A stretch of 64,000 bases of DNA, taken from an uncultured Prevotella sp. (GTDB lineage Bacteria > Bacteroidota > Bacteroidia > Bacteroidales > Bacteroidaceae). Position 1 is the first letter of the stretch; each line of letters starts with the position of its first letter. Under the pieces are notes generated by a model. It made no database searches. It was not told the origin of the DNA and was given only the letters and a program-made list of their open reading frames with translations. Location: positions 1 through 64,000 of the forward strand of contig CALUGA010000009.1 in assembly GCA_944320105.1 (NCBI GenBank), read 5' to 3'. A program made the position numbers and the translations under genes. Below, one piece after another: positions 51,559-60,123 of the stretch.

Positions 51559-54060
51559 CTATTCCTTGGCCTCGCCGTTCTTGCGGCGTCGCCATTCGAG
51601 CAGCACGAGGACGATGACCACCAAGGCCAGAACCGCGTAGGCAGTATAGGCTATTGTCTCCGTGGTGTCCACCGACTTGGGGAAGAACGACAGCTCCACC
51701 TTGTGGTTGCCGGGCTTCACGTTGATGGCACGGAGCACGTAGTTGACGCGCCCCACCTCCACCGGCTGCCCGTCGACAGTGGCCGTCCAGCCGGGATAGT
51801 ATATCTCCGAGAACACCACTACGCCCCCGGCGGCAGTGCTCACGTCGTAAGTGAGCTTGTTGGCGTCGTAAGACGTGAGCTTCACCACGCTCGTGCTGTC
51901 CTGCTTCTGGCTCTGCCCGAGCACGTCGGCAAACTTGCGGTCGGCCACGGCCTCGTGGCGCAGGCTGAGCTTGCCCACCATGTCGAGCTCTTGGTTGGCG
52001 TTGTCAACGTAGTTAACGCGGTCAACTATCCATGCGTTGCCGTAGACATAGGGGTTCTGCACCGGCACGGTCTGCCCCGACTGCAGCGGCATTATGAAGT
52101 ATTTGGCGTTGAGCATGTTGAGCACGGGGAAGATGCTGTCGCCCTTCACCTGCGTCATGTCGCCACCGCTCGCGGCCACCGCGCCATAGAGCTTCTGCAT
52201 CTCGGGCGATATGTATGCCTCTATCAGCTCCTGGTAGCGGCGCAACTTGGCCGCATGGTAACCACCGACGCTCTTCAGGTAGTACGAGGTCTCGTTCTCG
52301 TTGAACGTGTTCGTGGCCAGGTTCAGCGTTCGGTAGTACAGTTGTTTGTCCTGCAATATCATCCGCTCCGTGTCGGTCATCTGCACGGGGGCGGTGCGCA
52401 CACTCCTCTCCACGAACATATCGTCGTTGAGGTAACGCTTGTTCACCTGCCACATATCCACGAGGCAGAGCACCGTCACGGCCCCCACCATGTACGAAGC
52501 CCGCAGCTTGCGCGCCTTGAAGAGCAGCAACAGCAGTGTGCCGGCCACCACAATCCAGAACGAACGCCAGCAGTCGGCCGTGAAGATGGCCTTGCGCATC
52601 TCGGTGAGGTTGGCCAGCAAGGGCTGCATCTGGTCGGCGGGGAGCTGCGAGAGCGCCCTCATCTCCGACGACGAGACGTATTCGGGGAAGAAGAGGCCCG
52701 GCATAAGGGCAAAAAGCAGAGCCATGCCGCCGGTCAGGCCGAAGCTGACGTAGACGAGCTTTATCTTCTTCGTGAGCAGCTCCGGCTCGTCAACGATGCG
52801 CTTCAGGGCCAGCATGGCCAGCAGCGGTATGGTGAACTCGGCTATGACGAGTATCGATGCCACGGTGCGGAACTTGGAGTACATCGGCACATAGTCGATG
52901 AACAGGTTGGTGAACCACATGAAGTTGTGGCCCCAGGAGAGCAGCACCGACAGCACGGTGGACGCCAGCAAGGCCCACTTCATTGGCCCCTTTACCACGA
53001 ACAGGCCGAGGACGAAGAGCATAAGCACGAATGCGCCCACGTATACGGGGCCGCTCGTGCCGGGCTGCTCGCCCCAGTACTGGCCCAGCTGCTGGTATAT
53101 GGGCAGGTAGTTATTGTCGGCATGCTCCATGGCGCGCTCGTTCTGGCTCAGCGGCACGCTGGCGCCGCCCTTGGTGTTAGGCACGAGCAGCGTCCATGTT
53201 TCGCCTATGCCGTAGCTCCACTGCGTTATGTAGTCGCGCTCAAGGCCGCTGTTGGTCTGGTTGGCGGTGTGCTCCTTTACAAGCTCGCTCTTGCCCCTCA
53301 TCGACTCCTTTGAGTACTCCCACGTGTGGTAGAGGTTGGATATGTTCATGCAGATGCCAAGCACGGCGGCAGCGGCGCACACGCCCGTGGCCTTGAGGAA
53401 GGCAGCCATGCGCTTCTTCCTCACGGCATCCACAAGGAAAGCAACGACCATGAAGAGCACCACGAAGAGGTAGTAGTAGGTCATTTGCACGTGGTTGGCA
53501 TGCACTTCCAGGCCCGAGAAGAGAGCCGTGAGCAAGAAACCCCACAGCAGCCTGCCCCTGTAGGCCAGCACAACTCCCGCAATCATCGGCGGCAGGTAGG
53601 CCAGGGCCATCACCTTCCAGAAGTGTCCGGCGGCGATGATTATGAAGAAATAGCTGCTGAAGGCCCACACAATGGAGCCGAGCACGGCCAGCGACTGCCT
53701 GAAGTTGAGCGCCCGCAGCAGGATGTAGAAGCCCAGCAGGTAGGCGAACACGAACCATACGTACTCCGGGAGCCACAGGTGGTAGGCATTCTCAACGTGC
53801 GTAAGCACATCCGCGCTGTCGTAAGCAGGCGACATTTGGTACGTAGGCATGCCGCAGAAGAGGCTGTTGGTCCAGCGCGTGGTCTCGCCCGTGCGCTTGT
53901 AATACTCCGAGAGTTCCTGGCCCGCGCCGCGCCCGGCGGAGGCGTCATGTTGGTAAAGGATGCGCCCTTCCGTGTCTGCCGGGAAGAAGTAGGCAAGCGC
54001 AAGGACGGCGAACAAGAGCACTGCCAACACATCGGGCAGGCATCGTTTCAATGTCTTCAT
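51559..54060 (-). CDS. YfhO family integral membrane protein
   Basis: This 833-residue protein has about 12-13 hydrophobic segments. The N-terminal segment (LAVLLFAVLALAYFFPA) is followed by the periplasmic loop HDASAGRGAGQELSEYYKRTGETTRWTNSLFCGMPTYQM, whose D and W-N-x-L-F-x-G-x-P pattern is typical of YfhO and other GT-C-like proteins. A large extracytoplasmic domain (about 520-790) is followed by a last helix and RRRKNGEAKE. YfhO proteins are thought to glycosylate cell-envelope lipids or proteins (in Gram-positives, lipoteichoic acid); the substrate here is unknown. A divergent -7-like TATCTTTG box (54099-54106, minus) is 39 bases upstream of the start. Confidence 0.85.
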   Translation of the reverse strand: MKTLKRCLPDVLAVLLFAVLALAYFFPADTEGRILYQHDASAGRGAGQELSEYYKRTGETTRWTNSLFCGMPTYQMSPAYDSADVLTHVENAYHLWLPEYVWFVFAYLLGFYILLRALNFRQSLAVLGSIVWAFSSYFFIIIAAGHFWKVMALAYLPPMIAGVVLAYRGRLLWGFLLTALFSGLEVHANHVQMTYYYLFVVLFMVVAFLVDAVRKKRMAAFLKATGVCAAAAVLGICMNISNLYHTWEYSKESMRGKSELVKEHTANQTNSGLERDYITQWSYGIGETWTLLVPNTKGGASVPLSQNERAMEHADNNYLPIYQQLGQYWGEQPGTSGPVYVGAFVLMLFVLGLFVVKGPMKWALLASTVLSVLLSWGHNFMWFTNLFIDYVPMYSKFRTVASILVIAEFTIPLLAMLALKRIVDEPELLTKKIKLVYVSFGLTGGMALLFALMPGLFFPEYVSSSEMRALSQLPADQMQPLLANLTEMRKAIFTADCWRSFWIVVAGTLLLLLFKARKLRASYMVGAVTVLCLVDMWQVNKRYLNDDMFVERSVRTAPVQMTDTERMILQDKQLYYRTLNLATNTFNENETSYYLKSVGGYHAAKLRRYQELIEAYISPEMQKLYGAVAASGGDMTQVKGDSIFPVLNMLNAKYFIMPLQSGQTVPVQNPYVYGNAWIVDRVNYVDNANQELDMVGKLSLRHEAVADRKFADVLGQSQKQDSTSVVKLTSYDANKLTYDVSTAAGGVVVFSEIYYPGWTATVDGQPVEVGRVNYVLRAINVKPGNHKVELSFFPKSVDTTETIAYTAYAVLALVVIVLVLLEWRRRKNGEAKE

Positions 54061-54098
54061 CTATATTCTTGTTTTTAGTATAGGTTCAAATACGGATG

Positions 54099-54106
54099 CA
54101 AAGATA
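54099..54106 (-). promoter_or_regulatory. -7-like box of the YfhO gene
   Basis: TATCTTTG on the minus strand, in the 151-base spacer shared with the divergent mtnN gene. The -33 match is weak. Confidence 0.45.
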
Positions 54107-54181
54107 CGTTTTTTAATTCAAAAAAGCACCCCGCGGCGCAGGCTAACGTGCGTTTCCGGGGCATAATTCATATTTATTTGC

Positions 54182-54189
54182 TATCTTTG
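54182..54189 (+). promoter_or_regulatory. -7-like box of mtnN
   Basis: TATCTTTG, 23 bases before the mtnN start. No clear TTG at the right distance. Confidence 0.45.
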
Positions 54190-54211
54190 CGCCGTCAAAA
54201 CAACATACAGA

Positions 54212-54895
54212 ATGAGGATAGGCATAGTAATAGCGATGGACAAGGAGTTCGCGCAAGTGAGGTCGCTGCTGGGCGACGCGAAAGAAACTGTGCGCCGGGG
54301 CAAGGCATACTGCACCGGGACGATAGGCCGCAACGAGGTAGTGATGGTGCAGTGCGGCATCGGGAAGGTGAACGCCGCCATCTGGGCCACGGACATGATA
54401 GAGGCTTTCTGCCCCGACGCCGTGGTGTCAACGGGCGTGGCCGGAGGCGCATCTACAGCCTTGGAAGTGCAGGAAGTGGTGGTGGCCACCGAGTCGTGCT
54501 ACCACGACGCCTACTGCGGCAGCAACGAGGCTTACGGCCAGATAGCCGGCATGCCGGCGCGCTTCGCCTCCGACGGCGGGCTGCTTGCCAAGGCGTCGGC
54601 CATCAGCTGCGGCACTAAGGTTACGCCGGGACTTATCGTCACGGGCGACTGGTTCGTTGACTCGCAGGACAAGATGCGCTCCATCATAGCCCATTTTCCC
54701 GAGGCCATGGCCGTAGACATGGAGTCGGCAGCCATCGCGCAGGCCTGCCACACGTTCGGGGTGCCGTTCATCAGCTTCCGCATCATAAGCGACATACCGC
54801 TCAAGGACAGCGAGGCCAGCCAGTACTTCGACTTCTGGGAGCGTCTGGCCGACCGTTCCTTCCACGTCACCAAGGCCTTCCTTGAGAGCATATAA
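54212..54895 (+). CDS. mtnN: 5'-methylthioadenosine/S-adenosylhomocysteine nucleosidase
   Basis: This 227-residue protein is the usual length. Motifs: MRIGIVIAMDKEFAQV with catalytic Glu12, VMVQCGIGKVNAA, VVSTGVAGGAS, GDWFVDSQDK, AVDMESAAIAQACHTFGVPF with ribose-binding Glu171, and ISDIPLKDSEASQYFDFW with catalytic Asp194. It cleaves adenine from S-adenosylhomocysteine and methylthioadenosine in the cytosol. S-ribosylhomocysteine then goes to LuxS, whose gene follows after about 80 bases on the same strand, so the two steps of the activated methyl cycle are adjacent. Confidence 0.95.
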   Translation: MRIGIVIAMDKEFAQVRSLLGDAKETVRRGKAYCTGTIGRNEVVMVQCGIGKVNAAIWATDMIEAFCPDAVVSTGVAGGASTALEVQEVVVATESCYHDAYCGSNEAYGQIAGMPARFASDGGLLAKASAISCGTKVTPGLIVTGDWFVDSQDKMRSIIAHFPEAMAVDMESAAIAQACHTFGVPFISFRIISDIPLKDSEASQYFDFWERLADRSFHVTKAFLESI

Positions 54896-54937
54896 GCCTC
54901 TTGCAGGGAGCCACAACAACGGCCACCGCCGCATATT

Positions 54938-54974
54938 CTTTTAATTTTTAACCTTTAACTTTTAATTTTTCAAG
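54938..54974. repeat. AT-rich repeat running up to the luxS start
   Basis: TTTTAATTTTTAACC and TTTAACTTTTAATTTTT units fill the space between mtnN and the luxS TTG codon and leave no usual ribosome-binding site. Confidence 0.65.
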
Positions 54975-55454
54975 TTGAAAAAGATACCAAGCTTCACCAT
55001 CGACCACAACAGGTTGCTGCGCGGGATATACGTTTCGCGCAAGGACAGCGTGGGCGGCGACACCGTGACCACGTTCGACATACGCATGAAAGAGCCCAAC
55101 CGCGAGCCTGCACTGCACCCCGGCGCGCTCCATACCATAGAGCACCTGGCCGCCACATACTTGAGGAACGACCCCGAATGGCGCGACCGCATCATCTACT
55201 GGGGGCCTATGGGATGCCTCACGGGCAACTACCTGCTCGTGCGTGGCGACCTTGCCAGCCGCGACATAGCCGAACTCATGCGCCGCACGTTTGCGTTCAT
55301 AGCCTCGTTTGAGGGCGAAGTGCCGGGCGCCGCGCCCAAGGACTGCGGCAACTGGCTGCTGCACGACCTGCCCATGGCGCGCTGGGAGGCCCGCAAGTTC
55401 CTCACCGAGGTGCTCGAAAACCTTGGCGAGGAGAACCTGAATTACCCCGGATAG
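54975..55454 (+). CDS. luxS: S-ribosylhomocysteine lyase LuxS
   Basis: This 159-residue protein starts at TTG; no ATG is available before KKIPSFTIDHNRLLRGIYVSR, which is the standard LuxS N-terminus. Metal ligands are His53 and His57 (HTIEH in ALHTIEHLAATYLRN) and Cys124 (KDCGNWLLHDLPMARWEA). It splits S-ribosylhomocysteine into homocysteine and DPD, the precursor of autoinducer-2. It is paired with mtnN upstream. The TTG start directly follows AT-rich repeat sequence, so translation could be inefficient or coupled. A strong terminator follows at 55479. Confidence 0.94.
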   Translation: MKKIPSFTIDHNRLLRGIYVSRKDSVGGDTVTTFDIRMKEPNREPALHPGALHTIEHLAATYLRNDPEWRDRIIYWGPMGCLTGNYLLVRGDLASRDIAELMRRTFAFIASFEGEVPGAAPKDCGNWLLHDLPMARWEARKFLTEVLENLGEENLNYPG

Positions 55455-55478
55455 GTTTTCGGGAACACAAAAAACACG

Positions 55479-55534
55479 ACAGCAGGCGACCCCGTTGCAT
55501 GGCTCCAAGGCCACGCGGCGGGGGCGCCTGCTGT
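55479..55534 (+). terminator. Terminator after luxS
   Basis: ACAGCAGGCG pairs with CGCCTGCTGT, with an inner CCCCG/CGGGG pairing, followed by TATATATAATAT rather than a pure T run. Confidence 0.8.
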
Positions 55535-55622
55535 ATATATAATATTGTGGCTAAGAGCTTCTGGCAGCCACCGGCCATCCTTTCCTGAATATAGTTCGTT
55601 GGTTGCCGGAACATCGCTCGGC

Positions 55623-56246
55623 TCATTCTGCCGCGCTGCCTACTTTCTTATAATGCCCAAGAGGTATGCGGTAGCCCACTGTAAACGACAGCACCATATT
55701 GCGGCCTCGGTCTACCGAGCCTTTCTCGGTGGGAACCAAGCCTGTGCCTATGGCATAACGCACATCCAGGACTAAGCCTTTATACTCATAAGATGCGCCC
55801 ACGGGAATGCCTATTTCCACTTTCTTTGCCACCTCGCTTTCGCTAACCCGCACTCCTGCCTGAAGGCCCGCTTTCAGTGCAAAGCCCTTGAACAGGTAGG
55901 CACCAACCATCACCGGAAAGTTGACATAACCAACGCGCTCCTCTATCTTGGACGTCGCCGACGGGTCGTAATCCCACCAGGAGCGAAACTCGTAGCCCAT
56001 TCCCTGCCGCGAATAGGCCGCACCGAGCGACACCGCAATCAGCCTTGAGGCCTGAAATTCCACGCTAACACCTGCCTTTGCGCCCCACAGGCCACAATCA
56101 TCGCAACATTCGGTTGGCGAAAGCCCAGCTAGCCGTGAATAATTATATCCTATGTGCGGCACGAGCGATACAGTACCTACAGACGCTTGCGCCTGCGCTT
56201 GCATCGTGGCAAGGAACAGAAAGAACAATAGCAGCAACTTTTTCAT
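55623..56246 (-). CDS. Outer-membrane beta-barrel protein (PorT/OMP_b-brl type)
   Basis: This 207-residue protein has a signal peptide (MKKLLLLFFLFLATMQAQAQA) followed by alternating strands: TVSLVPHIGYNYSRLAGL, WGAKAGVSVEFQASRLIAVSLGAAYSRQGMGYEF, VGYVNFPVMVGAYLFKGFALKAGLQAGVRVS, VEIGIPVGASYEYKGLVLDVRYAIGTGL and NMVLSFTVGYRIPLG. This is the small porin-like barrel family common in Bacteroidetes. An odd pair CCDDC near residue 48 could form a surface disulfide. No binding function can be assigned. It is convergent with luxS. Confidence 0.82.
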   Translation of the reverse strand: MKKLLLLFFLFLATMQAQAQASVGTVSLVPHIGYNYSRLAGLSPTECCDDCGLWGAKAGVSVEFQASRLIAVSLGAAYSRQGMGYEFRSWWDYDPSATSKIEERVGYVNFPVMVGAYLFKGFALKAGLQAGVRVSESEVAKKVEIGIPVGASYEYKGLVLDVRYAIGTGLVPTEKGSVDRGRNMVLSFTVGYRIPLGHYKKVGSAAE

Positions 56247-56387
56247 GATTCAATAAAACGTTTGTATTACAAACTCCGTGAACAAAAACAGGCAAAGGAA
56301 CGAGGTTGGCCAGATATGATAACGGCCTGTCTGCCTCATGCCTTTGCCTGCCGTTCTGCGCTGAAAAGTGGCGCAGACACGGGCATA

Positions 56388-58190
56388 TCAAGCCTTCTGG
56401 CTCTTCTTGCGCTCGTTGTGGTCGAGTATGGTCTTGCGCATTCGCATGCTCTTGGGCGTCACCTCCACCAGCTCGTCTTCCTTTATGTACTCCAGGGCTT
56501 CCTCAAGCGAGAGCACGGTGCGGGGTATTATGCGCGCTTTGTCGTCAGAACCGCTGGCCCGGGTGTTGGTGAGCTGCTTGGCCTTGGTGACATTTATCAC
56601 GAGGTCGTTGTCGTGGACGTGCTCGCCCACCACCTCTCCGGCATACACCTCGTCGCCCGGATCGATGAAGAACTTGCCGCGGTCCTGCAGCTTGTCTATG
56701 GAGTAAGCGTAGGCGGTGCCGGTCTCCATGGCTATCATCGAGCCGTTCACGCGGCGCGTTATGTCGCCCTTGTACGGCTGGTACTCCTTGAAGCGGTGGG
56801 CCATGATGGCCTCGCCCTGGCTTGCGGTGAGCACGTTGGTGCGCAGCCCGATGATTCCGCGCGATGGAACGTCGAACTCTATGTTCACTCGGTCGGCCTG
56901 GCTCTCCATCGAAGTCATCTCGCCCTTGCGGCGCGTCACCATGTCTATCATCTTGCTGGCAAACTCCTCAGGCACGTTGATGGTAAGCTCCTCTATGGGT
57001 TCGCACCGCTGCCCGTCAATCTCCTTGTAGATAACCTGCGGCTGGCCTACCTGAAGCTCGTAGCCCTCGCGGCGCATCGTCTCGATGAGCACCGAGAGGT
57101 GGAGCACACCTCGGCCGCTCACTATCCACTTGTCGGTACTGTCCTCAAAGGGCCTCACGCGCAGGGCGAGGTTCTTCTCAAGCTCCTTTTGCAGGCGGTC
57201 GTTGATGTGGCGGCTGGTTACGAACTTGCCCTCGCGGCCGAAGAAGGGCGAGTCGTTGATGGTGAAGAGCATGCTCATGGTAGGCTCGTCGATGGCTATG
57301 GGCGGCAGCGGCTCGGGATTCTCGAAGTCGCAGATGGTGTCGCCAATCTCGAAACGCTCCAGGCCGATGATGGCGCAGATGTCGCCGCTCTGCACTTCGG
57401 CCGTTTTCACGTGGCCCATGCCCACGAACGTGTGCAGCTCCTTTATCTTGGTTTTCTCCATGGAGCCGTCGCGGTGGGCTATGGTTATGCTCATGCCCTC
57501 GCGGAGCGCGCCCCGGTGTACGCGGCCCACGGCAATGCGGCCCGTGTAGCTTGAGTAGTCGAGCGACGTGATGAGCATCTGCGGAGTGCCTTCAATCACC
57601 TTCGGGGCGGGTATCACCTCCACTATCTTGTCCAGCAGGTAAGTGATGTCGGTAGTTGGGGTCTTGTAGTCCTCGCCCATCCAGCCGTTCTTGGCCGAGC
57701 CGTACACCACGGGGAAGTCGAGCTGGTCCTCGGTGGCGTTGAGCGAGAACATAAGGTCGAACACCATCTCATAGACTTCCTCGGGGCGGCAGTTGGGCTT
57801 GTCCACCTTGTTTACCACCACTATCGGCTTCAGTCCTATCTGGAGGGCCTTTTGCAGCACGAAGCGCGTCTGCGGCATGGGGCCTTCGAAGGCGTCCACG
57901 AGCAGCAGGCAGCCGTCGGCCATGTTCAATACGCGCTCCACCTCGCCGCCGAAGTCGGAGTGGCCCGGGGTGTCGATGATGTTTATCTTCGTTCCCTTCC
58001 AGTTGATAGATACGTTCTTCGATAGGATGGTAATGCCGCGCTCGCGCTCAAGGTCGTTGCTGTCGAGCACCTGCCCGCTGAGATCCTGGCCTTCGCGGAA
58101 CAGGTTGCCGGCGAGCATCATCTTGTCCACCAGCGTGGTCTTTCCGTGGTCCACGTGGGCGATGATAGCTATGTTTCTGATGTCTTGCAT
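56388..58190 (-). CDS. typA: Ribosome-associated translational GTPase TypA/BipA
   Basis: This 600-residue protein shows the G domain: [10 protein letters not shown] (residues 11-20), RERGITI switch [17 protein letters not shown] (about 72-87) and NKVDKPN (about 127). Domain II and EF-G-like domains III and V follow, then the BipA-specific C-terminus ([25 protein letters not shown]). TypA binds the 70S ribosome under stress or cold and helps large-subunit assembly. A -7-like TAACTTTG (58216-58223, minus) lies 26 bases upstream of the start. Confidence 0.96.
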   Translation of the reverse strand: MQDIRNIAIIAHVDHGKTTLVDKMMLAGNLFREGQDLSGQVLDSNDLERERGITILSKNVSINWKGTKINIIDTPGHSDFGGEVERVLNMADGCLLLVDAFEGPMPQTRFVLQKALQIGLKPIVVVNKVDKPNCRPEEVYEMVFDLMFSLNATEDQLDFPVVYGSAKNGWMGEDYKTPTTDITYLLDKIVEVIPAPKVIEGTPQMLITSLDYSSYTGRIAVGRVHRGALREGMSITIAHRDGSMEKTKIKELHTFVGMGHVKTAEVQSGDICAIIGLERFEIGDTICDFENPEPLPPIAIDEPTMSMLFTINDSPFFGREGKFVTSRHINDRLQKELEKNLALRVRPFEDSTDKWIVSGRGVLHLSVLIETMRREGYELQVGQPQVIYKEIDGQRCEPIEELTINVPEEFASKMIDMVTRRKGEMTSMESQADRVNIEFDVPSRGIIGLRTNVLTASQGEAIMAHRFKEYQPYKGDITRRVNGSMIAMETGTAYAYSIDKLQDRGKFFIDPGDEVYAGEVVGEHVHDNDLVINVTKAKQLTNTRASGSDDKARIIPRTVLSLEEALEYIKEDELVEVTPKSMRMRKTILDHNERKKSQKA

Positions 58191-58215
58191 TGATGTGTTA
58201 CCTTAAAAACCGCTG

Positions 58216-58223
58216 CAAAGTTA
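58216..58223 (-). promoter_or_regulatory. -7-like box of typA
   Basis: TAACTTTG on the minus strand with no clear -33 TTG; position fits a short leader. Confidence 0.45.
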
Positions 58224-58381
58224 CACATTTTACTCCATATTAATACTTGCGCGCCCCACATTTTTAAAAGCCAAGGCACAAATACGCGCCGCCATTGCCA
58301 CCATGCCCCCTGCCCCGCCGCGCCATGCGGGCTGGTGGCTGCAACGCTGAAACATATTTACAAAACCATCCCCGCCAGCCA

Positions 58382-58491
58382 GTGCCAGCCGTTTTGCCTC
58401 GCCAAACGGCCTGTTCCGCACCCTGAAACGGCACGTTTGGCAAGGTCAAACGGCACGTTTGGCAGCACAAAACGGCACGTTTGGCAAGTCC
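58382..58491. repeat. 22-nt-period dyad array, copy 5
   Basis: Five units, the most regular array. Cores are GTGCCAGCCGTTT (58382, degenerate), AAACGGCCTGTTC (58404), and AAACGGCACGTTT three times (58426, 58448, 58470). Linkers are TGCCTCGCC, CGCACCCTG, GGCAAGGTC, GGCAGCACA and GGCAAGTCC. It lies in the divergent spacer between typA and the GYF_2 cluster. Confidence 0.9.
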
Positions 58492-58636
58492 CTGGCAGCC
58501 AGAACGTTACGCAAAATGCCCGCCGCAGTAAACAAACTTTACAGAAACGAGGCGCATGAAACGGCCACACTCGCCCTCTTTTGAATCCACTCCCAACCGC
58601 TTTTACACCACCCCCACCCTCTGCTACACCCACCCT

Positions 58637-58712
58637 CCCCCACTGTCACACCCAATCTCCCCCACTGTCACACCCAATCTCCCCCACTGTCACACCCAAT
58701 CTCCCCCACTGT
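58637..58712. repeat. 22-bp tandem repeat of a different sequence
   Basis: Three and a half copies of a unit beginning CCCCCACTGTCACACCCAAT start at 58637, 58659, 58681 and 58703. The period again is 22, but the sequence is unrelated to the dyad arrays and the copies are identical, so it looks recently expanded. Confidence 0.85.
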
Positions 58713-59031
58713 TGTGGCGGGTTTGCAACCCGCCACGGCCCTGTAGCGGGTCTGCGACCCGCACAATAAAAAAACCGAAACAAGGGATTGGCGGGTTGCA
58801 AACCCGCGCACAGGACGCAGGCGGGTTGCAGCCCCGCCTGAACGTGGGTGTAAACGTGGCTATAAATAAACAAAACCAACCGCTTGCAATAAGCAAATCA
58901 ACCGCTTGCAACAAGCCACCCAACTATCCACCCGGGGCAACTGCCGCCCCGGAAAAGCGCACAGCCGAATACGAACACCTTGCAAGCTGGCATGAAACAC
59001 CGCTTCCCGCATTCTTTTTCACTATTTTTCA
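58713..59031. repeat. REP-like blocks and spacer before the GYF_2/CD225 cluster
   Basis: GGCGGGTTTGCAACCCGCC, GCGGGTCTGCGACCCGC and GGCGGGTTGCAAACCCGC blocks lie at about 58715-58830. Nothing recognised follows up to the promoter. Confidence 0.7.
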
Positions 59032-59061
59032 TTGTCGTTTAATATTTTATTAGTACATTTG
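59032..59061 (+). promoter_or_regulatory. Promoter of the GYF_2/CD225 cluster
   Basis: -33 TTG (59032-59034) and -7 TACATTTG (59054-59061) are 19 bases apart. The first start codon is at 59155, leaving a leader of about 90 bases. Confidence 0.72.
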
Positions 59062-59154
59062 CAAACACAAAACGGCCATCGGCACCGCACTGACAGACAA
59101 GCCACAAGGCCGAAGCCAAGGTGAATGTAGATTAAAACCAACACCTCAATAAAC

Positions 59155-59682
59155 ATGGAATACTACGCCATCATCAACAACAAGAGGCAAGGCCCCTTCA
59201 CTGCCGAGCAGCTTAAAGAGCTGGGTATAAGGCGCGACACAAGGGTGTGGCACGAAGGCTTGATGGGATGGGCCAACGCAGCCGACGTGGCCGAGCTTGC
59301 CGAATTTGCCAAGGAAGAAGGCCCCGCCCCTTACCGCGAGCCTGAAAAGGAAACCGTGGCAGGGCGCGAACAGTTGGCCTCCACCACATGGATTATCCTC
59401 TCTATCATCACGCTGATATTGTTACCATTCAGTTTTGTATTCTTTCACATATCGGCATCCTGCGCCATTTGCGGCATAATACACAGTTTACAGGGCGAGA
59501 GATACTACGCAGCCAACAGGCCTGCACTGGCAGAACGAAAGCTCAAAACCGGGCGCACATTCGCTATTGTTGGCCTGTGCATAGCCATTCTTGGCGCTAT
59601 AGCATACATAGCCTATATCATATTGCATTGGGTATTCTTATATCATGATTTGTTTAACCGCATTTTAAGCAGCTTCCAATAA
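59155..59682 (+). CDS. GYF_2 domain membrane protein
   Basis: This 175-residue protein has an N-terminal GYF_2-type domain (MEYYAIINNKRQGPFTAEQLKELGIRRDTRVWHEGLMGWANAADVAEL, residues 1-50), a polar linker, and about three hydrophobic segments (TTWIILSIITLILLPFSFVFF, a Cys-rich ISASCAICGIIHSL, and FAIVGLCIAILGAIAYIAYI). The GYF_2 domain is a small peptide-binding-like fold common at the start of bacterial membrane proteins. The membrane part resembles CD225 in layout (SASCAICGIIHS...A.RKLKTGRTFAIVG) but is more divergent than in the next genes. First gene of a five-gene cluster with short spacers. Function unknown. Confidence 0.75.
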   Translation: MEYYAIINNKRQGPFTAEQLKELGIRRDTRVWHEGLMGWANAADVAELAEFAKEEGPAPYREPEKETVAGREQLASTTWIILSIITLILLPFSFVFFHISASCAICGIIHSLQGERYYAANRPALAERKLKTGRTFAIVGLCIAILGAIAYIAYIILHWVFLYHDLFNRILSSFQ

Positions 59683-59700
59683 CCCCAAACACCACCTATC

Positions 59701-59958
59701 ATGGAAACAAACATATTGCCAAAGACTTGGCTCTTCGAATCGCTACTCATCACAACATGCTGCTGTCCGCCGCTCGGCATTATCGGCATCGTGTATGCCG
59801 TAAGGGTAGACACGCTTTTCGCAGCGGGCCGGGTAAAAGAAGCTGAAAGCGCAAGCAACACGGCAAAGAACTTGATGGTAGCTTCCATTTGCATCGCGAT
59901 TGCCATATTGCTTGCCTTTATCCTTATCAGTGCCTTAAATAGTGGCACAACTACATAA
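59701..59958 (+). CDS. CD225/dispanin family small membrane protein
   Basis: This 85-residue protein matches the CD225 (IFITM-like) pattern: LPKTWLFESLLITTCCCPPLGIIGIVYAVRVDTLFAAGRVKEAESASNTAKNLMVASICIAIAILLAFIL. It has an intramembrane hairpin with three adjacent cysteines followed by PP, a conserved polar loop (V..L...G....A...S..A) and a second membrane helix. In animals such proteins restrict virus entry and cluster in membranes; bacterial roles are unknown. It starts 18 bases after the GYF_2 gene, so it is co-transcribed. A 165-base spacer follows. Confidence 0.8.
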   Translation: METNILPKTWLFESLLITTCCCPPLGIIGIVYAVRVDTLFAAGRVKEAESASNTAKNLMVASICIAIAILLAFILISALNSGTTT

Positions 59959-60010
59959 AGACAACGCCACGAAATACTTGCAGCCAACCGCCCCTCCATA
60001 CGGAAAGAAA

Positions 60011-60123
60011 GCGCGCACTCGCACACATTTGCAGTTGCGCAACGACTAACCAAACAGGCCGCGCCGCCAGCGGCAAGGGCGCAACAAAAGCGCAGGTAGA
60101 TTAAAATAAGCAGACCCCACAGC
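60011..60123 (+). promoter_or_regulatory. Duplicated upstream segment before the second GYF_2 gene
   Basis: CACATTTGCAG near 60022 and GTAGATTAAAA near 60092 match TACATTTGCAA (59054) and GTAGATTAAAA (59129) before the first GYF_2 gene, with similar spacing to the start codon. The -7 T is lost here (CACATTTG). The array thus looks like a tandem duplication that included the promoter region. Confidence 0.5.

Noticed and set aside
58382..58491. CRISPR-like array
   Set aside because: Repeat and linker are only 13 and 9 nt, repeats vary, and no cas gene is in the window.
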